A DNA stretch of 64,000 nucleotides, taken from assembly GCF_000379125.1 (NCBI RefSeq), contig NZ_KB900627.1, forward strand, positions 510,703 to 574,702. Reading direction: 5' to 3'. The position numbers were made by a program, and so were the translations under genes. The DNA comes from Methylosinus sp. LW4. GTDB lineage: Bacteria; Pseudomonadota; Alphaproteobacteria; Rhizobiales; Beijerinckiaceae. Below are positions 28,762-35,977 of this stretch, in pieces; positions within the stretch are counted from its first letter, which is position 1, and each line of letters opens with the position of its first letter. The notes beneath the pieces were generated by a model. That model made no database searches and was not told the origin of the DNA. It worked only from the letters and a program-made list of their open reading frames with translations.

Positions 28762-30972
28762 TCAGAATTCCACTTTCAGCGAGCCGGTAAAGGCCCGCGG
28801 CGATTGCGGAGACACATTCCAGCCGCCGCCGAAGACCTGATAGTAGGTTTTATCGAGGAGATTGTTGATGTTGAGCTGCAGAGTGAGCCGCGTTCCCTGC
28901 CAAGCAAAGGAATAGCGCGTCATGAAATTGACTGTCGCATAGCCGGGCACGAGGAAGGTATTGCCGTTGTTGATCGGCGTGTCGCCGCGCGCATAGACGC
29001 CGGCGCCGATCGCCAGACCACGCAGGGGCTCATATTGCGGCTCATAGACGCCCCAGACGCTGCCGCTGAAACGCGGCGCGCCATAAAAGCGATTACCCTT
29101 GTTGCCGGTGTCGTCCTTGACGATCCTCGCATCGAGATACGAGAAGCTGCCGATGAATTTCAGCTCCGGCGTCAATTGTCCCGAAGCGTCGACATCGACG
29201 CCGCGATTGCGAACGGCGCCAGTCGGAACCTGGATGCCCAGCGCTGCGGAAATCGGATCGGAGGCGGGTGACGGGACGTTGGTTTTCTCTATGTCGAACC
29301 AAGCGACCGTGCCGGTCAGTCGGCCGTCCCAGAGGCTCGTCTTGACGCCGGCCTCCCATTGGCGGGCTTCCTCCGGCGGCAGATTGTACTGATAAGGCGA
29401 GTCATTCGAAAAAATATTCGCCGTGAAGCCTTCGACATAATCGCCGAACAGGCTCACTTCGGGAATTGGCTGCCATAATAGGCCGACGCGCGGCTTGATC
29501 ACCGCCTGCGCCTCGCGCCCGCTCGATATCTGCAGCGAGGGCGCATAAACCGTCTGCGTGCCGAGCGAGCGCACATTGTCGTAGCGAAAGCCCGCCAGCA
29601 CATGGAAATTATACGGCAGCTCGATCTGGTCCTGGAGATAGAGTCCGAAAAGGCTCTGATGCTTCTCGAGAGAATAGCTCCAATCGGGCGCGCCGAGCAG
29701 ATAGAGCGGCAGACCGGTGTGAACCGGATTGTAGAGATCGATCGACGGAGCGGAGAAATTGAACGAACGCGTTCCAGTGCGATGATAGAGCGAGAGATCC
29801 GTTCCCGCGAGCACAGTATGGGCGAGGCCGAAGGTCGAGAAATGTCCGGTGACGTCGACGCTCGTGTAATAATTCTGCTCCTTGCTGTCGGGGTTGCTGA
29901 TCATGCGCTCGACCGTGCAGGACGTTGCGCCGCAGGCGTTGAACGGGCCGATCGCAAGGAGGGCCACTCCCTTGTTGTCGATGAAATTGGCGTCGAAACG
30001 ATGGGTGAGCGACCAGTCGGCGGAGAAGTCATGCGTCCATTTGAAGCCGACACGGATATTCGTATTGTCGAATTGGCTTCCCGACTCTCCGTAATTGCGT
30101 GAGCGCGAGACGGGCGCGATCGCTCTCGGCGTTCCATTCCCGTCGACGAGCAGCGGCGTGCCTAGCTCGAGCGGGCCGGAGCCGTCGAGATAGCGTAGAT
30201 AAAGGTCGAAACGTGTGTCGGCGGAAGGCTCCCAGTGAATGCGCGGGGCCAGGAATATATGGTGACTATGGACGTATTCGCGGAAAGACTGATCGTTCTC
30301 ATAGGCGGCGTTGAAGCGATAGAGGATGCTCTTGTCGGCGGTCAGCGGGCCCGTCGCGTCGAGTGTGGTGCGATAATTGGCAAAAGAGCCGATCTGCTGC
30401 TGAATGCTGTAATAGGGAGCGTCGAGCGGCTTTTTGGTGGTGAGCTCGATGATTCCGCCGGGATTGATGCGACCGTAGAGGATCGACGCCGGCCCTTTGA
30501 GCACTTCCACCTGCTCGACGTCGGCGGTCTCTTCTCTTATCGGCGTGTTGTAATTTTCGACGCGGACGCCGTCGATGAAATATTTATATGTGTCGAAGCC
30601 GCGGATCTGATAGCCGGACTGCAGGCCGCCGATCGATGTCGCATAGACGCTGCTGACGTTCTGGACCGCGTCGTCGATGGTGATGACTTGCTGATCCTTC
30701 AGCACCTGTTGAGGCACGACGACCACATCGACCGGCGTTTTCATGATCGGCGTGTCTGTGCGCGTCGCGAGGCTCGTATCGGTCCGCGTGTAGGACTGCG
30801 GTCCATTCGCCTCTCCTCCGGCGGCCCGCGGGCGAGCGCTGTCGCGCGCCGCCATATCCTTGCCGATTTCGATCGTCGGCAAGGATTCCTGCGCGAAGGA
30901 AAAGGAGGGTGAGGCGAGCGCTATCGTCAGCGCGCCAAAAGAGGCGGAGACCCGTCGTTTGGAACGTAGCAT
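28762..30972 (-). CDS. TonB-dependent siderophore-type receptor
   Basis: About 736 residues. Signal peptide ending SFSFAQ, then a TonB-box-like SLPTIEIG. The plug contains VVVPQQVLKDQQVITIDDAV, YQIRGFDTYKYFIDGV and VEVLKGPASILYGRINPGG, the classic siderophore-receptor signature. The barrel ends in KVEF. Start at 30972 has AAGGAG 8 bases upstream. It is preceded by a DUF2946-like gene 78 bases away on the same strand, a common pairing. The plug resembles FhuA/FpvA-type ferric-siderophore receptors, but a copper or other chelate is possible given DUF2946. Confidence 0.93.
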   Translation of the reverse strand: MLRSKRRVSASFGALTIALASPSFSFAQESLPTIEIGKDMAARDSARPRAAGGEANGPQSYTRTDTSLATRTDTPIMKTPVDVVVVPQQVLKDQQVITIDDAVQNVSSVYATSIGGLQSGYQIRGFDTYKYFIDGVRVENYNTPIREETADVEQVEVLKGPASILYGRINPGGIIELTTKKPLDAPYYSIQQQIGSFANYRTTLDATGPLTADKSILYRFNAAYENDQSFREYVHSHHIFLAPRIHWEPSADTRFDLYLRYLDGSGPLELGTPLLVDGNGTPRAIAPVSRSRNYGESGSQFDNTNIRVGFKWTHDFSADWSLTHRFDANFIDNKGVALLAIGPFNACGATSCTVERMISNPDSKEQNYYTSVDVTGHFSTFGLAHTVLAGTDLSLYHRTGTRSFNFSAPSIDLYNPVHTGLPLYLLGAPDWSYSLEKHQSLFGLYLQDQIELPYNFHVLAGFRYDNVRSLGTQTVYAPSLQISSGREAQAVIKPRVGLLWQPIPEVSLFGDYVEGFTANIFSNDSPYQYNLPPEEARQWEAGVKTSLWDGRLTGTVAWFDIEKTNVPSPASDPISAALGIQVPTGAVRNRGVDVDASGQLTPELKFIGSFSYLDARIVKDDTGNKGNRFYGAPRFSGSVWGVYEPQYEPLRGLAIGAGVYARGDTPINNGNTFLVPGYATVNFMTRYSFAWQGTRLTLQLNINNLLDKTYYQVFGGGWNVSPQSPRAFTGSLKVEF

Positions 30973-31050
30973 GAAATTCTCCTTGAGCGGCCGCTCTGGG
31001 CCGTCTCGACCGAAGTAGGGAATACGCAGCCGCAAGGCCGCGCCGTCGGT

Positions 31051-31440
31051 TCAGGAGAAGAAGGGAGGCGCGCGCGAGCACCAGCCGCCACCCCAACCGA
31101 GCGGGGGGCCGCCGGCTCGCTCAGAGGGCATATTGGCGATACGCGTGAGGTCTCGCGCGGGAGCGGGAAGTTCGGCGTCCGAACGAGCGGAGACGAGCGG
31201 AAGGCCGGCCGCCGCCGGACAGGCGAGACAGCAAGTCTGACAATCGCGCCGATGATCGTGCTTATGCCCGCGCTCGCCGTCGCATTGTCCGGAGTCGCTC
31301 GCCTGCACGGCGCTCGTGCGCAGAATCTCCGCCTCGGCGGAGAATGGCGCGGGAGCCACGGCCTGGGCGACGAGCAGCCAAGCGGCCGCGAGCACGAAAA
31401 TCGCGCGCGTGAAGAGCCGCAGCTGTCGAAAACATCGCAT
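31051..31440 (-). CDS. DUF2946-like small exported Cys/His protein
   Basis: About 130 residues. Start at 31440 (MRCFRQLRLF) places a signal helix (AIFVLAAAWLLVAQAVA) at the N-terminus. The mature part holds a His/Cys cluster (GHKHDHRRDCQTCCLACP), a possible metal site, and a Trp/Gly-rich tail. DUF2946 proteins are small, often encoded beside TonB receptors, and of unknown function. A longer frame begins at 31509. It probably forms an operon with the receptor downstream. 31510-31655 shows no gene. Confidence 0.6.
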   Translation of the reverse strand: MRCFRQLRLFTRAIFVLAAAWLLVAQAVAPAPFSAEAEILRTSAVQASDSGQCDGERGHKHDHRRDCQTCCLACPAAAGLPLVSARSDAELPAPARDLTRIANMPSERAGGPPLGWGGGWCSRAPPFFS

Positions 31441-31655
31441 CAGCGATTTGACCCATGGAGGCCGGACCGATCGACCCGAGCATCGGTTCCTCGCATGTGA
31501 ATATCTCACGAAACTCTCACCCGAGCGCCGGGCCCGAAATTCCTACGTGCTGTGGCGCCTTTGCCACATGGACGTGACGCTTACGGCGCAGATTCGGGGC
31601 GCTTGTCAGCGGAGGCCGGATCGGGAAGAGTCGGACGGTCCTGCTCGTGGCGAGC

Positions 31656-31994
31656 CTATAGGATTGTAGACGCAGGGAGCGGCGCGTAAAGGCGCAAGTA
31701 TCCGTGATAACTCGCGACCTGCGAGACGTCGTGCTCGTAATATCGAAAGGCGAGGCGCTTCTCGCGTCGCTCGCGCCCCCAATATTCATTCACGAAATCC
31801 GTGCGCGAATAGATCAGGCCTCGAGGTCGAGGAACCTCCACCCTATCGAAGCCGCGCTGGATGGCCAGCCGCTTGGCGACGCGAAACGCCTCGCAGTGCG
31901 GCTGCGAAGATTCCGGCGTGATCTGGCCCGAGGCGGCTCATGGCGCGACGGGCGGCCATTCGCGTGAGGCGTCGCTCGAGGCCGCGTCAGACAT
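31656..31994 (-). pseudogene. small gene after the ATPase, split by an in-frame TGA
   Basis: ATG at 31994 lies 11 bases after the ATPase stop and has a good ribosome site (GAGAGG). The frame reads MSDAASSDASREWPPVAP, meets TGA at 31940-31938, and then continues in the same frame for 93 codons to TAG at 31656. The second part contains CEAFRVAKRLAIQRGFDRVE and YSRTDFVNEYWGRERREKRL, which look like real protein. No ATG, GTG or TTG follows the TGA until GTG at 31841. So this is a nonsense-mutated gene, a sequence error, or a recoded stop. I do not recognise the family. Total length would be 112 residues. Confidence 0.55.
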
Positions 31995-32005
31995 ACCCGA
32001 GCCTC

Positions 32006-32806
32006 TCACTCGGCGCTGAGTGTCTCGTCGGAACGATGACGCGCCGACTTCGCCATGAGGATCGGCGTGATCGTCTCGATCTCGCAGCCTTCGTGCTCGA
32101 AGGCGATGCGTTTCAGCGGCGCGCGATAGAGCGAGCAGAGATTGTCCTCGGTCAAAATCTCGCGCGCCCTGCCGCAAAGATAATCGCCTTGCCCGCGCAT
32201 CAGCAGCGCCTCGTCGGCGACCGCCAGAGCATGATGCGGATGATGCGTCGTCATCACGATCGTCAGCCCGTCGTCGCGCGCGAGGGCGGAGATGCGCTCG
32301 AGGACGAACGATTGGTTCTCGAGGTCGAGCGCCGATGTCGGTTCGTCGAGAACGAGAATATCGGCTTCCGCGACGAGCGCCCGCGCGAAGATGACAAGCT
32401 GACGCTGGCCGCCCGAGAGCTCTCCGAAGGACCGCTCCGCGTAGTCGGCCATGCCGAAGCGATCGAGCGCAGCGAGCGCCGCCGCCTCGTCGGCGCGCGA
32501 GGGCTGCGAGAACAAGCCGATCTTTCGGGCGCGCCCCATCAGCGCCATGTCGAGCGCGGTATAGTCGAAGGTGACCTCGAAGAGCTGCGGCACGAAAGCG
32601 ATGCGCCCATTCACCGTGAGGGCGCCCTCGCAGGGCTTCAGCGCGCCGATGAGGAGATGCAGCAGCGTCGTCTTGCCCCGCCCATTGGGGCCGAGCAGCG
32701 CGAAGACGCGGCCGCGCGCGACGCGTAGGTCGCAATGGCGCAGCACCCATTGGTTCGGCCGATAGAAATAGCCGAGGTCGGTAAGGGCGATCGCCGGCTC
32801 ACTCAC
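32006..32806 (-). CDS. FecE/FhuC-type ABC transporter ATPase
   Basis: 266 residues. Walker A is GPNGRGKTT, with Arg in the place often held by Ala or Ser. The signature is LSGGQRQLVIFARAL and Walker B is ILVLDEPTSALD. The C-terminal extension is longer than usual, with LTEDNLCSLYRAPLKRI. Start at 32806 overlaps the permease stop by 8 bases. It powers the permease encoded just upstream. Its binding protein is most likely the one at 38.2 kb on the divergent operon, since none lies in this operon. Confidence 0.92.
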   Translation of the reverse strand: MSEPAIALTDLGYFYRPNQWVLRHCDLRVARGRVFALLGPNGRGKTTLLHLLIGALKPCEGALTVNGRIAFVPQLFEVTFDYTALDMALMGRARKIGLFSQPSRADEAAALAALDRFGMADYAERSFGELSGGQRQLVIFARALVAEADILVLDEPTSALDLENQSFVLERISALARDDGLTIVMTTHHPHHALAVADEALLMRGQGDYLCGRAREILTEDNLCSLYRAPLKRIAFEHEGCEIETITPILMAKSARHRSDETLSAE

Positions 32807-33848
32807 GCATCCAGCCTTTCGATTGCGTCTTCCAGAACAGGAAAGCGAAGATCGGCGCGCCGACCGCGCTGGTCAGCAGACCGATCGGAATCTCCTGCTC
32901 GGTCGCGCTGCGCGCGATATCATCCATGGCGAGGAGATAAATGCCGCCGAGACAAGCGGAGGTGGGCAAGAGGCGTGTATGCTCCGGCCCGACCAGCATG
33001 CGCGCGAGATGCGGCACGATGAGCCCGACCCAGCCGACGCCGCCCGAGACGGAGACTTGCGCGGCGACGAGCAGGGCCACGAGACCCATCAGCCCCCAGC
33101 GCAAGGCTTCGACATTGGCGCCGAGCGCCGCAGCGTCGGTCTCGCCGAGCGAGAGCAGATTGATGCGCCAGCGCAAAGCGAGCAGCGCCGCGCCCGCAAA
33201 GAGCGTGACGCCGGCGACGACCGCCACCTTTTCGTAAGTGGCGCCGGCGAAGCTGCCGAGCAGCCAATAGACGATGGAGGGCAGCTTCACCAAAGGATCG
33301 GCGAGGGTCTGCAACAGGCCGACGAGCGAGCCGCAGAAGCCGCCGACGATGACGCCGGAGAGCACGAGAGCGAGCGTGCTGGCGCGTCCGGTGAGCCGAG
33401 CGAGCGCGAAAGCGGCGGCGAGCGCGCCGAGGCCGGAGCCGAAGGCCAGACCGACGATGGCGAGCGGCGGCCAGGACAGCATGATGGCGGCGACGCCGCC
33501 GAGCGCTGCGCCGGAGGAGACGCCGGCGATCTCCGGCCCGACGAGCGGATTGCGAAAGACGCCCTGCATCGCCGCGCCCGACATCGCGAGCCCCATGCCG
33601 CAGAGCGTGACGAGCAGAATGCGCGGCATGCGCACGATCTCGACGACGACCCAGGGGGCGTTCTCGTAATCGCCGACGGCGTTGATCGGGAAGGTGGTGA
33701 AGACAATGCGCGCGACATCGGCGAAGGGGACGGGATAGCGGCCCAGAGTCAGCGAAAACAGCATGAGGAGAGCAATGGCTATCGAGAGAAGGATGGAAAC
33801 ATGATCGGTGCCCGGCTTGTGAAGCATTTCCGACCCGATCCCCATCAT
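32799..33848 (-). CDS. FecCD-family ABC transporter permease
   Basis: 349 residues, about ten membrane helices, with the FecCD hallmarks TLGRYPVPFAD, RMPRILLVTLCGMGLAMSG, FRNPLVGPEIAGVSSGA and GWVGLIVPHLARMLVG. First gene of the minus operon; its start is 442 bases from the divergent NifD-like gene. An AT-rich candidate operator lies 33-52 bases upstream. A second start (MLHKPGTDH) seven codons later is possible. It should import the ligand of the receptor and binding protein encoded on the other strand. Confidence 0.93.
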   Translation of the reverse strand: MMGIGSEMLHKPGTDHVSILLSIAIALLMLFSLTLGRYPVPFADVARIVFTTFPINAVGDYENAPWVVVEIVRMPRILLVTLCGMGLAMSGAAMQGVFRNPLVGPEIAGVSSGAALGGVAAIMLSWPPLAIVGLAFGSGLGALAAAFALARLTGRASTLALVLSGVIVGGFCGSLVGLLQTLADPLVKLPSIVYWLLGSFAGATYEKVAVVAGVTLFAGAALLALRWRINLLSLGETDAAALGANVEALRWGLMGLVALLVAAQVSVSGGVGWVGLIVPHLARMLVGPEHTRLLPTSACLGGIYLLAMDDIARSATEQEIPIGLLTSAVGAPIFAFLFWKTQSKGWMRE

Positions 33849-33880
33849 AAGGTCCTGCCTGCGCGCTGAAATGCGCTGTC

Positions 33881-33900
33881 TATGTAATTACGTTATATTG
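33881..33900 (-). promoter_or_regulatory. candidate operator upstream of the FecCD permease
   Basis: The plus strand reads TATGTAATTACGTTATATTG, containing the palindrome GTAATTAC. It matches 6370-6389 at 16 of 20 positions and shares TATGTAA with the complement of 34171-34192. CGTTATAT also resembles half of a molybdate-regulator (ModE) box. It may be an operator or part of the promoter core. Confidence 0.45.
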
Positions 33901-34170
33901 ATTTTTCGACGAGAAAAAGCCGTTTCTTCGAGCGCCCGTGGCCTCGACATGCGGCGCAGGCGCGCCGCCCGCTTCGGCGCCCATGGTCGACCGCGCGAAT
34001 TCGGACAAATAACGGAATAGCGAGATCGAATAGGATCCGAGGTCCAATATCTTTATCTGGAACGGCTTCGATAAAGAGAGGACGTTTGGGGAGAAGGGAT
34101 GCCGTTCTGCGTCCGTCGAGAGCAGCCGGGACAGTGGGCGGCGGCGGCCGGCCTCCAATATCGATTCGTG

Positions 34171-34192
34171 CAAATATTGTGTTACATAACGG
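34171..34192 (+). promoter_or_regulatory. candidate operator upstream of the NifD-like operon
   Basis: The plus strand includes ATATTGTGTTACATAACG. From memory of the E. coli modA operator, it resembles that ModE box with a two-base-shorter centre. Its complement begins TATGTAA, as at 33881. It lies about 100 bases before the NifD-like start and 40 bases before a TTGACT -35-like element. The metal link is inference only. Confidence 0.4.
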
Positions 34193-34230
34193 ACAAAATT
34201 TCTATTCGTTTCCAGACAAATAAAAAAGCG

Positions 34231-34260
34231 TTGACTGCTTTCAGCTATTCTGTTGGCTAT
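34231..34260 (+). promoter_or_regulatory. possible sigma-70-type promoter of the NifD-like operon
   Basis: TTGACT at 34231-34236 is followed after 18 bases by GGCTAT at 34255-34260. The start codon of the NifD-like gene is 30 bases further on. The -35 is good and the -10 is poor. The AT-rich stretch just upstream (34190-34230) could act as an UP element. Confidence 0.35.
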
Positions 34261-34289
34261 ATGGCGTCGCCCTTTCGTTCGAGCTCGCC

Positions 34290-35819
34290 GTGCCTCGCAA
34301 CCCGCTGCTTCCGAAACTGCAGAAAAAGCCGATCCGTTGGCGCATCGGAGCCCTCAAAGGCACGATCGGAGTCCCTTCGATGGCGGCCGCGGCGCCTCTC
34401 GCGACAATCGAAGCGTCCTGCGAGCCCTTTTACAAAAAGGATCCTCGCGGCCGGAAACCAAAGCCGCCCGCGAAGGCGCGCCCGACTCGGGATCTTCGAC
34501 GAGATTCGGGTCATTTCGAGACGATCGAAACGCGCACGCCGCCCTCCTATCCGAACGCCGGAAAAATCGACTTCTGCTCTGGCGGTCTGCTCGGCCATAC
34601 GGTCGCGAGCTGGGCGTCGGCGCTGGACATGATCCCGCTCGATCACGGCCCGGTCGGCTGCGGCGCCTATGGGCAGACCATGCGCCTGACGACGCCCGGC
34701 CAGCTCCAAGGGGTCGAGAGCTTCAGCGCGCTTCATGCCTGCACCGATCTTCGAAGCGAGGATATCGGCGACGCCGGTGATCGCCGCCTCGCACGCGCGA
34801 TCGACGAAATCGCGGAGCTATTTCCACTGGCGCGCGGAACTGTCATCGCGAGCGAAGAGCCGATGCCCGCGCTCGGCGCCAATATCGCCGGAATTGCGAA
34901 AGCCAAAATGGCCGAGCAGCGAAGGCTGATTCTGCCGCTCTGCGGCTACCGATCCTGGGTGGTCGAGACCGCGGCCACGCTGCGCGCCGCCGAGCTGCTG
35001 CATCCGCTCGCGACGAGCAACAGCAAGCGCGTGGTTCTCCCCTATTCCCGGGAGGCGACCGCGCTCGTCTGGATCGTCAGCAAGCTGCTGATGGAGATCG
35101 GCCTCGAGCCTGTTCATGAAATGACGCAATCATCTGCGATCGATCTCGCCCGCGTGAGCGATTGCAAATTGGTGATTGGATTCGCGAGCAAGGCGGACGC
35201 GCTCGACGAGCGATTGCGCGGCGGCTACGCCGATCTGCTGCATCGATGGTTCGCGACGCCGATCGTCTGGACATGCTTCGAGAGCCCATCCATGACGACG
35301 GCCTCTTTGCGCTCCATCGCGAAGCGCTTCGATCGCCGTGTCGCGCGTCGCGTCGACGAGGCGATCGTGAAGGGCGAGGCGCTCGTAGCGAAGACCATCG
35401 AGCTTTATCGGCCGCGGCTAGAGGGAAAGCTGGTTCTGTTCTTTCGGCCGATGACCGAGGCGCAGCTCGAGCCCTATCGTCTTCTCGGGCTCCGCATCGG
35501 CGACGCATCGGGCTGGACAGGCAAGACCGGCAAGCAGCGCACGCCACGCCTGAAATGCGACGGCGACGATCCAGACGAGAGAGCGATCGACTCGTACATA
35601 TCCGAAGCGAAGCCCGATCTCGTGATGCATTTCGGCAATGGCGAAACGCGCGGCGAATATGAGTGGCGCAAGCGCGGTCAGGTCGCGCTTCCCTTCTCGC
35701 CTTTCTTCGACCGAAAGGGCAACGCCTTCTGGGGCTATGATGGCTTCGCGTGTCTCGCGGCCGCTCTCGACCGCGCGATGAATGCGACTTGGCGGGATCT
35801 CGTTCAGCCGCCTTGGTGA
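34290..35819 (+). CDS. lone nitrogenase component-1-like (NifD-like) protein
   Basis: 509 residues. From residue 90 it aligns along its length with NifD: DHGPVGCGAYG, RRLARAIDEIAELFPL, SLRSIAKRFDRRV, LYRPRLEGK and WGYDGF. Of the three P-cluster cysteines of NifD, two have counterparts (Cys96, Cys124); the third is Glu190 (SEEP for SECP). The cofactor ligands Cys275 and His442 of NifD correspond to about Ala299 and Phe472. So it can hold neither FeMo-co nor a normal P-cluster, though an Fe-S cluster at a dimer interface is possible. No NifK-like or NifH-like gene is in the window. Start GTG at 34290; the first 90 residues are basic and unlike NifD. It leads the operon with a receptor, binding protein and radical-SAM enzyme. 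A maturation, scaffold or reductase role is inferred, not shown. Confidence 0.88.
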   Translation: MPRNPLLPKLQKKPIRWRIGALKGTIGVPSMAAAAPLATIEASCEPFYKKDPRGRKPKPPAKARPTRDLRRDSGHFETIETRTPPSYPNAGKIDFCSGGLLGHTVASWASALDMIPLDHGPVGCGAYGQTMRLTTPGQLQGVESFSALHACTDLRSEDIGDAGDRRLARAIDEIAELFPLARGTVIASEEPMPALGANIAGIAKAKMAEQRRLILPLCGYRSWVVETAATLRAAELLHPLATSNSKRVVLPYSREATALVWIVSKLLMEIGLEPVHEMTQSSAIDLARVSDCKLVIGFASKADALDERLRGGYADLLHRWFATPIVWTCFESPSMTTASLRSIAKRFDRRVARRVDEAIVKGEALVAKTIELYRPRLEGKLVLFFRPMTEAQLEPYRLLGLRIGDASGWTGKTGKQRTPRLKCDGDDPDERAIDSYISEAKPDLVMHFGNGETRGEYEWRKRGQVALPFSPFFDRKGNAFWGYDGFACLAAALDRAMNATWRDLVQPPW

Positions 35820-35977
35820 CGTTTCTGCGTCGATATTTTCAGCCATGACCGGAGCTTTGAAAGTCGCACCTTCGCGGCGCGGGGACGCGCGTCCGTGCGG
35901 CTCTCATCGACGAGCTCCGTGTCACGGCTAGCGAACTCAGTCCGGCCGCCGAGCGGCAACCACGGGGGTGCTGAAGG

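Noticed and set aside
28762..31440. Methanobactin or other chalkophore locus
   Set aside because: A receptor and a Cys/His small protein are present, but there is no MbnB/MbnC-type synthesis gene or precursor peptide.
31938..31940. Reading the in-frame TGA as selenocysteine
   Set aside because: I see no convincing SECIS-like hairpin just after the TGA, and the context (VAP-TGA-AAS) resembles no known selenoprotein site. A nonsense mutation or sequence error is simpler.
34171..34192. Firm call of a ModE (molybdate) box
   Set aside because: The likeness to the E. coli modA operator is from memory and the spacing differs. No ModE or Mop gene is in the window. Kept only as a candidate operator.
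34290..35819. Calling the NifD-like gene a true nitrogenase alpha subunit (nifD)
   Set aside because: The third P-cluster cysteine and both FeMo-co ligands are missing, and there is no nifH or nifK nearby.
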